A stretch of 64,000 nt of DNA from Pseudomonas solani (lineage in GTDB: Bacteria > Pseudomonadota > Gammaproteobacteria > Pseudomonadales > Pseudomonadaceae): positions 2,254,501 through 2,318,500 of the forward strand of contig NZ_AP023081.1 in assembly GCF_026072635.1 (NCBI RefSeq), read 5' to 3'. The position numbers and the translations under genes were made by a program. Positions within the stretch are counted from its first letter, which is position 1. Each line of letters starts with the position of its first letter. Positions 17,869 through 24,600 of the stretch are shown in pieces. Under the pieces are notes generated by a model, which was not told the DNA's origin, did no database searches, and worked only from the letters and a program-made list of their open reading frames with translations.

Positions 17869-18237
17869 ATGCAGGCTGCCCCCCTACCCCGCATCAAGGG
17901 CTTCCACGCCCACATCTACTACGACGCGGACAGCTTCGAGCAGGCCCGCGAACTCTGCGAAGAGGCCGCGCGCCGCTTCCCCCTGAAGATGGGCCGCCTG
18001 CACCGCCAGCCCGTCGGCCCCCATCCGGACTGGAGCTGCCAGCTGGCCTTCCGCCCCGAGCTGTTCGGTGAACTCATCCCCTGGCTCGCCCTCAACCGCG
18101 CCGGCCTCAATGTGCTGGTCCACCCCATCACCGGCAGCGACCTGCGCGACCACCGCGACTACCCGATGTGGATGGGCGCCGTGCGGCCGCTGGACCTCTC
18201 CGACCTCAGCGACGGCGCCATCGAGTACGACCTCTAG
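17869..18237 (+). CDS. DOPA 4,5-dioxygenase-family protein
   Basis: The 122-residue product belongs to the small DOPA-dioxygenase-like family. It has FHAHIYYDADSFEQAREL at the N-terminus, GPHPDWSCQLAF in the middle and LVHPITGSDLRDHRDYPMWMG near the C-terminus. The conserved histidines fit a non-haem Fe(II) site that cleaves catechol rings. The ATG at 17869 has GAGAGG 6 bp upstream; a longer frame from 17839 has none. The true bacterial substrate is unknown. It is 57 bp after the coiled-coil gene and converges with the amine oxidase gene, only 4 bp away. Confidence 0.8.
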   Translation: MQAAPLPRIKGFHAHIYYDADSFEQARELCEEAARRFPLKMGRLHRQPVGPHPDWSCQLAFRPELFGELIPWLALNRAGLNVLVHPITGSDLRDHRDYPMWMGAVRPLDLSDLSDGAIEYDL

Positions 18238-18241
18238 CGAC

Positions 18242-19681
18242 TCAGGCCGGGCGCAGGGCTGCCAGGACTTCGTCCGCCGCGCGCCGGCCGGCGCGGACCG
18301 CGCCTTCCAGGTAGCCGCACCAGACAGACGACGTTTCGCTGCCGGCCCAGTGCAGGTTGCCCAGGGGCGCGCGCAGGTGGCGGCCGTGGCGGCTTAGCAG
18401 GCCCGGCGGCAGCGGCGATACGCAGCCGGCGGTCCAGGGCTCGTGGTTCCAGTCCTGCTCCACGTAGGCCAGCGGTCGGCCCGCTTCCTCGCCGAACAGC
18501 CGCACCAGCTCTTTCAGCACCCGTGCCTGGCGCTTGCGGGCATCGTTCCCTGCCCGTGCGGGATCAAGGAAGGCCAGCAACACGCCCAGGCCCTGATGAG
18601 CGGGGCTGCTGTCGAAGGTCATCTGCACCAGAGCGCTGTCGATGAAGCCGGCACCGGAGAGCCCCGATTCTTTCCAGAACGGCCGCGCATAGCTCAAGTG
18701 CACCTTCATACCGCTGCCGCCGGTCCAGCCCTTCTGCAGGGCGGCGCGCCCCTTGGGCAGTGCCGGTGAGAAGCCGATGCGGGCCATGTCGGCGGGCATC
18801 ATCGCCACGATCACCCGGCGGGCACGCAGGCGGCCCAGGGCGCAATCCAGGGTGACCGCCTCCTGGTCCCAGCCCTCGATGCGTCGCACCGGCGCGCCCA
18901 GCAGCACCGAAGGGCCGAGCTGCTGCGCCAGGTTCAGGGACAGCCGCTGCGCGCCGCCCTGCAGGCGGAACTGCTGGGCCTGGTCGTCCAGCGCGGCGAA
19001 GCCGCCGGCAGAGTGCAGGTAGAAGAGAAACCACAGCAGCGAGACCCGGTCCGGCGCGCTGTTCAGGGTGGTGGCGACCGTGGTGGACACCGCCTCGACG
19101 GCCTCGGCATCGGCGTGCTCGGCCTTCAGCCACGCGGCGAGGCTCCAGCGGTCCCACTCATCGGCGCGGGCCGCGCTCCAGGGCGCGTCCAGGGGCACCT
19201 GCCCGGCCATGGCCTCCAGCCGTGCCTGCAGTGCGCGCACGGCGTCCCCTGGCGGCTCGTCGGCATCGAAGGTGTAGCGCTCGCCACCCAGCAGGGAGGC
19301 CATCTGCCCGCCGCGGTACTGCGGCACCAGGGGAATGCCCAGGTCGCTGGCCAGTTCCATCACCATCGGCTGGTCGCCGCCCACCCACTGGCCACCGCCG
19401 TCCACTTCCAGGCCGTTGCCCATGGGCTGGTTGACGGTGCGCCCGCCCACCCGCTCGCGGGCCTCCAGCACCGCCACGCGCAGGCCGCTGCCGGCCAGGC
19501 GCCGCGCCGCCACCAGGCCGGAGAGGCCGGCACCGATGATCGCGACATCCAGTTCCAGCGCTGCGGGTTCGGAGTCCGCCGCGCGCCCGCTGCGGGTGAT
19601 CGCGGCGAGCAGGGCGGCGCCGCTGAAGCACAGCAGGTGCCGACGGGTGAGTGAGAGGGGTTCGAGCAGTCGGTAGCGCAT
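18242..19681 (-). CDS. Tat-exported flavin monoamine oxidase family protein
   Basis: The 479-residue FAD enzyme has a dinucleotide-binding motif DVAIIGAGLSGLVAARRLAGS near residue 45, then LEARERVGGRTVNQ, and C-terminal HWAGSETSSVWCGYLEGAVRAG. It is therefore an amine oxidase family member that oxidises an amine to an aldehyde, releasing ammonia and H2O2. The N-terminus has a twin-arginine signal (SLTRRHLLCFSGAALLAAI), so the folded flavoprotein is probably exported to the periplasm. The ATG at 19681 has GTGGAG upstream; an ATG at 19693 lies inside the palindromic operator and is unlikely. The same palindrome precedes the neighbouring gntR gene, so this gene is probably its target. Confidence 0.85.
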   Translation of the reverse strand: MRYRLLEPLSLTRRHLLCFSGAALLAAITRSGRAADSEPAALELDVAIIGAGLSGLVAARRLAGSGLRVAVLEARERVGGRTVNQPMGNGLEVDGGGQWVGGDQPMVMELASDLGIPLVPQYRGGQMASLLGGERYTFDADEPPGDAVRALQARLEAMAGQVPLDAPWSAARADEWDRWSLAAWLKAEHADAEAVEAVSTTVATTLNSAPDRVSLLWFLFYLHSAGGFAALDDQAQQFRLQGGAQRLSLNLAQQLGPSVLLGAPVRRIEGWDQEAVTLDCALGRLRARRVIVAMMPADMARIGFSPALPKGRAALQKGWTGGSGMKVHLSYARPFWKESGLSGAGFIDSALVQMTFDSSPAHQGLGVLLAFLDPARAGNDARKRQARVLKELVRLFGEEAGRPLAYVEQDWNHEPWTAGCVSPLPPGLLSRHGRHLRAPLGNLHWAGSETSSVWCGYLEGAVRAGRRAADEVLAALRPA

Positions 19682-19691
19682 GGTGTTCTCC

Positions 19692-19706
19692 ACTTGGTAA
19701 CCAAGT
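19692..19706. promoter_or_regulatory. Palindromic operator upstream of the amine oxidase gene
   Basis: ACTTGGTAACCAAGT is a perfect 7+1+7 palindrome ending 10 bp upstream of the amine oxidase start codon. The identical sequence (reverse orientation) lies upstream of the GntR gene at 20443-20457. Two copies in front of the regulator and its neighbour point to the GntR operator. GntR/FadR proteins typically bind such short palindromes. Confidence 0.8.
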
Positions 19707-19748
19707 TGTCGGAGGCAAAAAATCGACCGCTTCCCGCGGTCGTCGGGT

Positions 19749-20429
19749 TCAGGCCGAGGTGGTGCGCACCGAGGCCAGGTAGAAGGGCACGGGGTCCTGG
19801 CGGGCCAGGAGCTGGCGGGCCAGGGTCAGGTAGAACCAGCGCAGCTCGGCGGGATCGCCGTCGATGGCGTCCTGGTCGTCGGTCCAGCGCTGCCAGAGGG
19901 CCATTTCCATCTGCAGGATGCGGTTGCGGCCGATGGCGGTGATGCGTCGCCAGAAGGCGTCTTCCAGGCGCTGCGCGTCGGCGGCATCGAGCGTGGCCGG
20001 GCAGGTGTCCACCTGTTGCAGCAGGTGTTCCCGCTCGGCATCCGTGGCATGGCGCGAGGCCGCCTCCAGCAGGCCGATGGCATAGAGCTGCTGGTACTCG
20101 GCCAGGTCCCGCAGCAGGCGGGTGGCGGCGTCGGATTGCAGCCGATCGGCACAGCGCAGCAGCAGCTCGAAGACCCGTGCATCGGCTCGGGCCGGGTCCA
20201 GCACGCGGCTGGCACCGCCCTGGCGGACCTCCACCAGGCCGACGTCCTTCAACTTGTGCACGGCCTGGCGCACGGTGATGCGCGAGACGCCGTAGCGCTC
20301 GGCCAGCAGGCGCTCGGCTGGCAGCGATTCGCCGGGCGCCAGCTGGCCATCGAGTATCTCGATGAACAGGCCTTCCAGCGCGGCGTCGGCGGCATGCCCC
20401 CTGGGGGCGGGTGTGATCGATTCGTCCAT
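19749..20429 (-). CDS. GntR-family transcriptional regulator (FadR-like)
   Basis: The 226-residue product has a GntR winged helix at residues about 15-75, with LPAERLLAERYGVSRITVRQAVHKLKDVGLVEVRQGG. An all-helical C-terminal effector domain of the FadR/FCD size follows. It is 67 bp upstream of the amine oxidase gene on the same strand and diverges from an EamA transporter. One perfect palindrome precedes its own gene and one precedes the oxidase gene, so autoregulation and control of the oxidase are likely. The start ATG at 20429 has no strong ribosome binding site. The effector is unknown; an amine or its aldehyde is a reasonable guess. Confidence 0.87.
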   Translation of the reverse strand: MDESITPAPRGHAADAALEGLFIEILDGQLAPGESLPAERLLAERYGVSRITVRQAVHKLKDVGLVEVRQGGASRVLDPARADARVFELLLRCADRLQSDAATRLLRDLAEYQQLYAIGLLEAASRHATDAEREHLLQQVDTCPATLDAADAQRLEDAFWRRITAIGRNRILQMEMALWQRWTDDQDAIDGDPAELRWFYLTLARQLLARQDPVPFYLASVRTTSA

Positions 20430-20442
20430 GGCGGGAAAATTT

Positions 20443-20457
20443 ACTTGGTTACCAAGT
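20443..20457. promoter_or_regulatory. Palindromic operator in the gntR/eamA divergent region
   Basis: ACTTGGTTACCAAGT is the reverse complement of the site at 19692-19706, a perfect 7+1+7 palindrome. It lies 14 bp upstream of the gntR start codon and 78 bp upstream of the EamA transporter start. One bound repressor could therefore control both divergent promoters. Confidence 0.8.
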
Positions 20458-20534
20458 TAAGTCAAGGCCCCGTGGCGAATCGACGCGCGCTGAGCCACGG
20501 CCTATGATCCGCCGCCTGTTTTCGGAGACCCGCC

Positions 20535-21398
20535 ATGCGCTACCTGCTCGTCGTCACCCTGCTCTGGGCTTTTTCCTTCAGCCTCATAGGCGAGTACCTG
20601 GCCGGGCGGGTGGACAGCGATTTCGCCGTGCTGGCGCGGGTGCTGATCGCGGCGCTGGTGTTCCTGCCCTTCACCCGCTGGCGTGGGCTGCCGACAAGGC
20701 TGCTGGCGGGGTTCTGGCTGGCCGGGGCGCTGCAGTTCGGCATCACCTACCTGTGCCTGTACCGCAGCTTCGCCGTGCTCACGGTGCCGGAGGTGCTGCT
20801 GTTCACCGTGCTCACGCCCATCTACGTGACCCTGCTGGACGACGCCCTGTCCCGCCGCTTCAGCCCCTGGGCGCTGCTGGCGGCCCTGGTGGCGGTGGGC
20901 GGCGGGGTGATCATCCGCTTCGACCGCCTGGAGGGCGACTACCTGCTGGGCTTCATCCTGCTGCAGGTGGCCAACGCCACCTTCGCCGCCGGCCAGGTGC
21001 TCTGCCGTCGCCTGCTGGTGCGCTACCCGGTGGAGCAGCCGCTGCACCGCTTCTTCGGCCACTTCTTCCTCGGCGCATTGCTGCTGGCGCTGCCCTCCTT
21101 CCTGCTCTTCGGCAACCCCGAGCGCTTGCCGCAAACGTCGGTGCAATGGGGCGTGCTGGTGTGGATGGGCCTGTTCGCCACGGCCCTGGGCATGTTCTGG
21201 TGGGTCAAGGGCAGCACCGCCGTCAGCGCCGGCACCCTGGCGGTGATGAACGAGCTTCACGTCCCCGCCGGCCTGGTGGTCAACCTGCTTATCTGGAACC
21301 GCGACGCCGACCTCCCCCGCCTCGCCCTGGGCGGCGCGGTCATCCTCGCTTCCCTGTGGATAAGTCGCCTGGGCCGTCGCAGGGCCGCTCTTGCGTAG
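20535..21398 (+). CDS. EamA/DMT-family transporter
   Basis: The 287-residue integral membrane protein has about ten hydrophobic helices arranged as two EamA repeats (residues about 3-130 and 145-280). It starts MRYLLVVTLLWAFSFSLIGEYLAG. Members of this drug/metabolite superfamily export or import amino acids, amines and related metabolites; the substrate cannot be assigned by sequence. It is divergent from gntR with the shared palindrome between them, so it probably belongs to the amine oxidase regulon. Confidence 0.85.
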   Translation: MRYLLVVTLLWAFSFSLIGEYLAGRVDSDFAVLARVLIAALVFLPFTRWRGLPTRLLAGFWLAGALQFGITYLCLYRSFAVLTVPEVLLFTVLTPIYVTLLDDALSRRFSPWALLAALVAVGGGVIIRFDRLEGDYLLGFILLQVANATFAAGQVLCRRLLVRYPVEQPLHRFFGHFFLGALLLALPSFLLFGNPERLPQTSVQWGVLVWMGLFATALGMFWWVKGSTAVSAGTLAVMNELHVPAGLVVNLLIWNRDADLPRLALGGAVILASLWISRLGRRRAALA

Positions 21399-21482
21399 GA
21401 TGGGTAGAGCACAGCGAAACCCATGCTGGAGGGCTCCGGAGTCGATGGCGTTCATGGGCTCGCGGAACGCCGCCCATCCGAT
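21396..21482. repeat. Intergenic inverted-repeat element (GATGGG / CCCATC type)
   Basis: After the transporter stop there are two nested hairpins. One pairs GATGGGT with ACCCATG around a short loop. The next pairs GATGGCGTTC with GAACGCCGCCCATC around CATGGGCTCGCG. Similar GGATGGGT...ACCCATCC elements occur in many copies in Pseudomonas intergenic regions. A related arm pair occurs here at 28719-28754. Confidence 0.55.
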
Positions 21483-21505
21483 AGTGCGGCTCGTTCCCTG
21501 AAATG

Positions 21506-21543
21506 AAAAAAGCCGCTGTCCCGAAAGGGGCAGCGGCTTTTTT
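21506..21543. terminator. Bidirectional Rho-independent terminator between eamA and trpA
   Basis: A long stem (AAAAAAGCCGCTGtCCC / GGGgCAGCGGCTTTTTT) with a GAAA tetraloop ends in a T tract on both strands. It ends 15 bp past the trpA stop and can serve both trpBA (minus) and the transporter gene (plus). Confidence 0.92.
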
Positions 21544-21558
21544 ATGGCCGTGTGGCGG

Positions 21559-22368
21559 TCAGGCGCGGGCGCTGCGCACGCCTTCGGCCAGGGATTTGCA
21601 GAGGGTGAGGACGCCGTCGATGGCCTGTTCGGCGGTTTCGGCCTTGGCGATCTGGTCCACCAGGGCGGAGCCCACCACCACGCCGTCGGCGAGGCGGGCG
21701 ATGTTGGCGGCGTGTTCGGCGGTGCGGATGCCGAAGCCGATGGCCACCGGCAGGTCGGTGTGGCGGCGCAGGCGGGCCACGGCTTCCTGCACGTGCTCCA
21801 GGGTGGCGGAGCCGGCACCGGTGACGCCGGCCACCGAGACGTAATAGACGAAGCCGGAGCTGCCATCGAGCACCACGGGCAGGCGCTTGTCGTCGGTGGT
21901 CGGGGTGGTCAGGCGGATGAAGTCGATGCCGGCGGCCTGGGCCGGGTGGCACAGGTCTTCGTTATGTTCCGGCGGAAGGTCGACGACGATCAGGCCGTCC
22001 ACGCCGGCTTCCTTGGCGTCACCGATGAAGCGCTCGACGCCGTAGTAGTGGATGGGGTTGAAGTAGCCCATCAGCACCACCGGGGTGTTCTGGTTGCCTT
22101 CACGGAACTCGCGAACCAGCTGCAGGGTCTTGGCCAGGTTCTGCTTGGCCGCCAGGGCACGGATGTTGGCCAGCTGGATCGACGGGCCGTCGGCCATCGG
22201 GTCGGTGAAGGGCATGCCCAGTTCGATCACGTCGGCGCCGGCTTCCGGCAGGCCCTTGAGGATCGCCAGGGAGGCGTCGTAGCCCGGGTCGCCGGCGGTG
22301 AGGAAGGTCACCAGGGCGGCGCGGTTCTGCTGTTTCAGTTCGGCAAAGCGGGTCTGCAAGCGGCTCAT
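21559..22368 (-). CDS. trpA: Tryptophan synthase alpha subunit
   Basis: TrpA cleaves indole-3-glycerol phosphate to indole and glyceraldehyde-3-phosphate, and indole is tunnelled to TrpB. The 269-residue TIM barrel starts MSRLQTRFAELKQQNRAALVTFLTAGDPG. Catalytic Glu is in VIELGMPFTDPMADGP and catalytic Asp in IVVDLPPEH. The phosphate-binding loop is GFGIRTAEHAA. Its ATG overlaps the trpB stop by 4 bp, giving coupled 1:1 synthesis of the alpha2-beta2 complex. Confidence 0.98.
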   Translation of the reverse strand: MSRLQTRFAELKQQNRAALVTFLTAGDPGYDASLAILKGLPEAGADVIELGMPFTDPMADGPSIQLANIRALAAKQNLAKTLQLVREFREGNQNTPVVLMGYFNPIHYYGVERFIGDAKEAGVDGLIVVDLPPEHNEDLCHPAQAAGIDFIRLTTPTTDDKRLPVVLDGSSGFVYYVSVAGVTGAGSATLEHVQEAVARLRRHTDLPVAIGFGIRTAEHAANIARLADGVVVGSALVDQIAKAETAEQAIDGVLTLCKSLAEGVRSARA

Positions 22369-23573
22369 GCCTTGGGCTCCTGTTGCATGTGGTGCATCAC
22401 GGTCTGCATGTCCTTGTCGCCACGGCCGGAGAGGTTGACCACCATGATGTGGTCCTTCGGCAGGCCGGGTGCGCGCTTGAACACTTCGGCCAGGGCGTGG
22501 GAGCTCTCCAGGGCCGGGATGATGCCTTCGAGGCGGCAGCACTGGTGGAAGGCGTCCAGGGCTTCGTCGTCGGTGATGGAGGTGTATTCGACGCGACCGA
22601 TGTCATGCAGCCACGCGTGTTCCGGGCCGATGCCGGGGTAGTCGAGGCCGGCGGAGATGGAGTGGGCGTCGATGATCTGGCCGTCTTCGTCCTGCAGCAG
22701 GAAGGTGCGGTTGCCGTGCAGTACACCGGGTACGCCACCGTTGAGGCTGGCGGCATGCTTGCCGGTCTCGATGCCGTGGCCGGCCGCCTCGACGCCGATG
22801 ATCGCCACGCCGGTGTCATCGAGGAAGGGGTGGAACAGGCCCATGGCGTTGGAGCCGCCGCCGATGCAGGCGACCAGCGAGTCGGGCAGGCGCCCTTCCT
22901 TCTCGGCCAGCTGCTCGCGGGTCTCCTTGCCGATGACGGCCTGGAAGTCGCGGACCATGGCCGGGTACGGGTGCGGGCCGGCCACGGTGCCGATCAGGTA
23001 GAAGGTGTTGTGGACATTGGTCACCCAGTCGCGCAGGGCTTCGTTCATCGCGTCCTTGAGGGTGCCGGTGCCGGCGGTGACCGGGATCACGGTGGCGCCC
23101 AGCAGCTTCATGCGGAAGACGTTGGCCTGCTGGCGGTCGATGTCGGTGGTGCCCATGAAGATCACGCATTCCATGCCGAAACGCGCGGCTACGGTGGCGG
23201 TGGCCACGCCGTGCATGCCGGCGCCGGTCTCGGCGATGATGCGTTTCTTGCCCATGCGCTTGGCCAGGAGGATCTGGCCGATGCAGTTGTTGATCTTGTG
23301 CGCGCCGGTGTGGTTCAGCTCTTCGCGCTTGAGGTAGATCTTCGCGCCGCCACAGTGCTCGGTCAGGCGCTCGGCGAAGTACAGCGGGCTCGGGCGGCCG
23401 ATGTAGTCACGCTGGAAGTAGGCCAGCTCCTTGATGAATTCCGGGTCTTCCTTGGCGGCTTCGTACTCGCGGGCCAGGTCGTGGATCAGCGGCATCAGGG
23501 TTTCGGCGACGTATTGGCCGCCGAAGGAACCGAACAGGCCCTTGGCGTCTGGGCCGGTGCGCAGTGAAGTCAT
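22365..23573 (-). CDS. trpB: Tryptophan synthase beta subunit
   Basis: TrpB is the PLP enzyme that condenses indole with serine to make tryptophan. The 402-residue product has REELNHTGAHKINN, with the PLP lysine near residue 90, GAGMHGVATATVAA, and the phosphate-binding GGGSNAMGLF near residue 235. The ATG at 23573 follows AGGAG with 7 bp spacing; a frame upstream to 23672 overlaps the regulatory region. It is divergent from trpI, the normal Pseudomonas arrangement in which TrpI and indoleglycerol phosphate activate trpBA. Confidence 0.98.
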   Translation of the reverse strand: MTSLRTGPDAKGLFGSFGGQYVAETLMPLIHDLAREYEAAKEDPEFIKELAYFQRDYIGRPSPLYFAERLTEHCGGAKIYLKREELNHTGAHKINNCIGQILLAKRMGKKRIIAETGAGMHGVATATVAARFGMECVIFMGTTDIDRQQANVFRMKLLGATVIPVTAGTGTLKDAMNEALRDWVTNVHNTFYLIGTVAGPHPYPAMVRDFQAVIGKETREQLAEKEGRLPDSLVACIGGGSNAMGLFHPFLDDTGVAIIGVEAAGHGIETGKHAASLNGGVPGVLHGNRTFLLQDEDGQIIDAHSISAGLDYPGIGPEHAWLHDIGRVEYTSITDDEALDAFHQCCRLEGIIPALESSHALAEVFKRAPGLPKDHIMVVNLSGRGDKDMQTVMHHMQQEPKA

Positions 23574-23650
23574 GGTGGAACTCCTGGGAGTGGTATCCGA
23601 TGGCAGCCATTCTACCGCTGGCCGGTGCCGGGAAAAGCGATTAGATTGCG

Positions 23651-23662
23651 CTGACATGTCAG
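23651..23662. promoter_or_regulatory. Candidate TrpI-binding palindrome between trpB and trpI
   Basis: CTGACATGTCAG is a perfect 12-bp palindrome 19 bp upstream of the trpI start, in the 107-bp divergent gap. TrpI of P. aeruginosa is known to bind two sites in this gap, one of them overlapping its own promoter. Assignment of this palindrome as part of that site is inference. Confidence 0.45.
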
Positions 23663-23680
23663 TAAAACTCACAGATAACC

Positions 23681-24574
23681 ATGAGCCGCGACCTCCCTCC
23701 CCTCAATGCCCTGAAGGCCTTCGAAAGCGCCGCCCGCCTGCTCAGCGTAAGCCGAGCGGCAGAAGAGCTGCACGTCACCCACGGCGCGGTGAGCCGCCAG
23801 GTGCGGGCGCTGGAGGAACAGCTGGGCGTGGCGCTGCTGGCCAAGGATGGGCGCGGCATAAAACTCACGGATGCCGGCCAGCGTCTGGCTGAGGCGGCTG
23901 GGGATGCCTTCGAGCGCCTGCGTGGCGTCTGCGCGGACCTGCGTCGCCAGGAGGAGGACCGCCCCTTCGTCCTCGGCTGCCCCGGCAGCCTGCTGGCGCG
24001 CTGGTTTATCCCGCGCCTGGACCGCCTCAACCGTGAGCTGCCGGAGCTGCGCCTGCAGCTCTCCAGCAGCCAGGGCGAGCTGGACCCGCGCAGCCCGCAG
24101 CTGGACGCCACCCTGCTGTTCGCCGCGCCGCCCTGGCCGGCGGACATGCAGGTGTTCGAGCTGGCCGAGGAACGCATCGGCCCGGTGTTGAGCCCGCGCT
24201 ACGCCGGTTTCACCGAGCTGGAGCAGGCGCCGCCCGAGCGCCTGTTGCGGCGCCCGCTGCTGCACACGGCGTCGCGCCCCCAGGCCTGGCCGCAATGGGC
24301 CCGGGCGGAGGGACTGGACGCGGAAGGGTTGCAGCTGGGCCAGGGCTTCGAGCACCTGTACTACCTGCTGGAGGCGGCGGTGGCCGGCCTTGGCGTGGCC
24401 ATCGCCCCGCAGCAGCTGGTGGCCGATGACCTGGCCGCCGGCCGTCTGGTGGCGCCCTGGGGCTTCGTCGAGACCCCGGCGCGGCTGGCCCTGTGGGTGC
24501 CGGCCGGGCGCCAGGGCTCGCGCGCCGAACGCCTGGCGCAATGGCTGCGCCAGGCTTTTTCCCAGCCTGGCTGA
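23681..24574 (+). CDS. trpI: LysR-type activator of trpBA
   Basis: TrpI activates trpBA in response to indole-3-glycerol phosphate. The 297-residue product starts MSRDLPPLNALKAFESAARLLSVSRAAEELHVTHGAVSRQVRALEEQLG, a GcvA/TrpI-type helix-turn-helix. The effector-binding domain occupies about residues 90-295. Its divergent position 107 bp from trpB fixes the identity. Downstream it converges with the TonB receptor gene, the left edge of the iron-uptake block. Confidence 0.94.
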   Translation: MSRDLPPLNALKAFESAARLLSVSRAAEELHVTHGAVSRQVRALEEQLGVALLAKDGRGIKLTDAGQRLAEAAGDAFERLRGVCADLRRQEEDRPFVLGCPGSLLARWFIPRLDRLNRELPELRLQLSSSQGELDPRSPQLDATLLFAAPPWPADMQVFELAEERIGPVLSPRYAGFTELEQAPPERLLRRPLLHTASRPQAWPQWARAEGLDAEGLQLGQGFEHLYYLLEAAVAGLGVAIAPQQLVADDLAAGRLVAPWGFVETPARLALWVPAGRQGSRAERLAQWLRQAFSQPG

Positions 24575-24600
24575 GGCGGGGCGGAACCCGCCTGCCTGCG

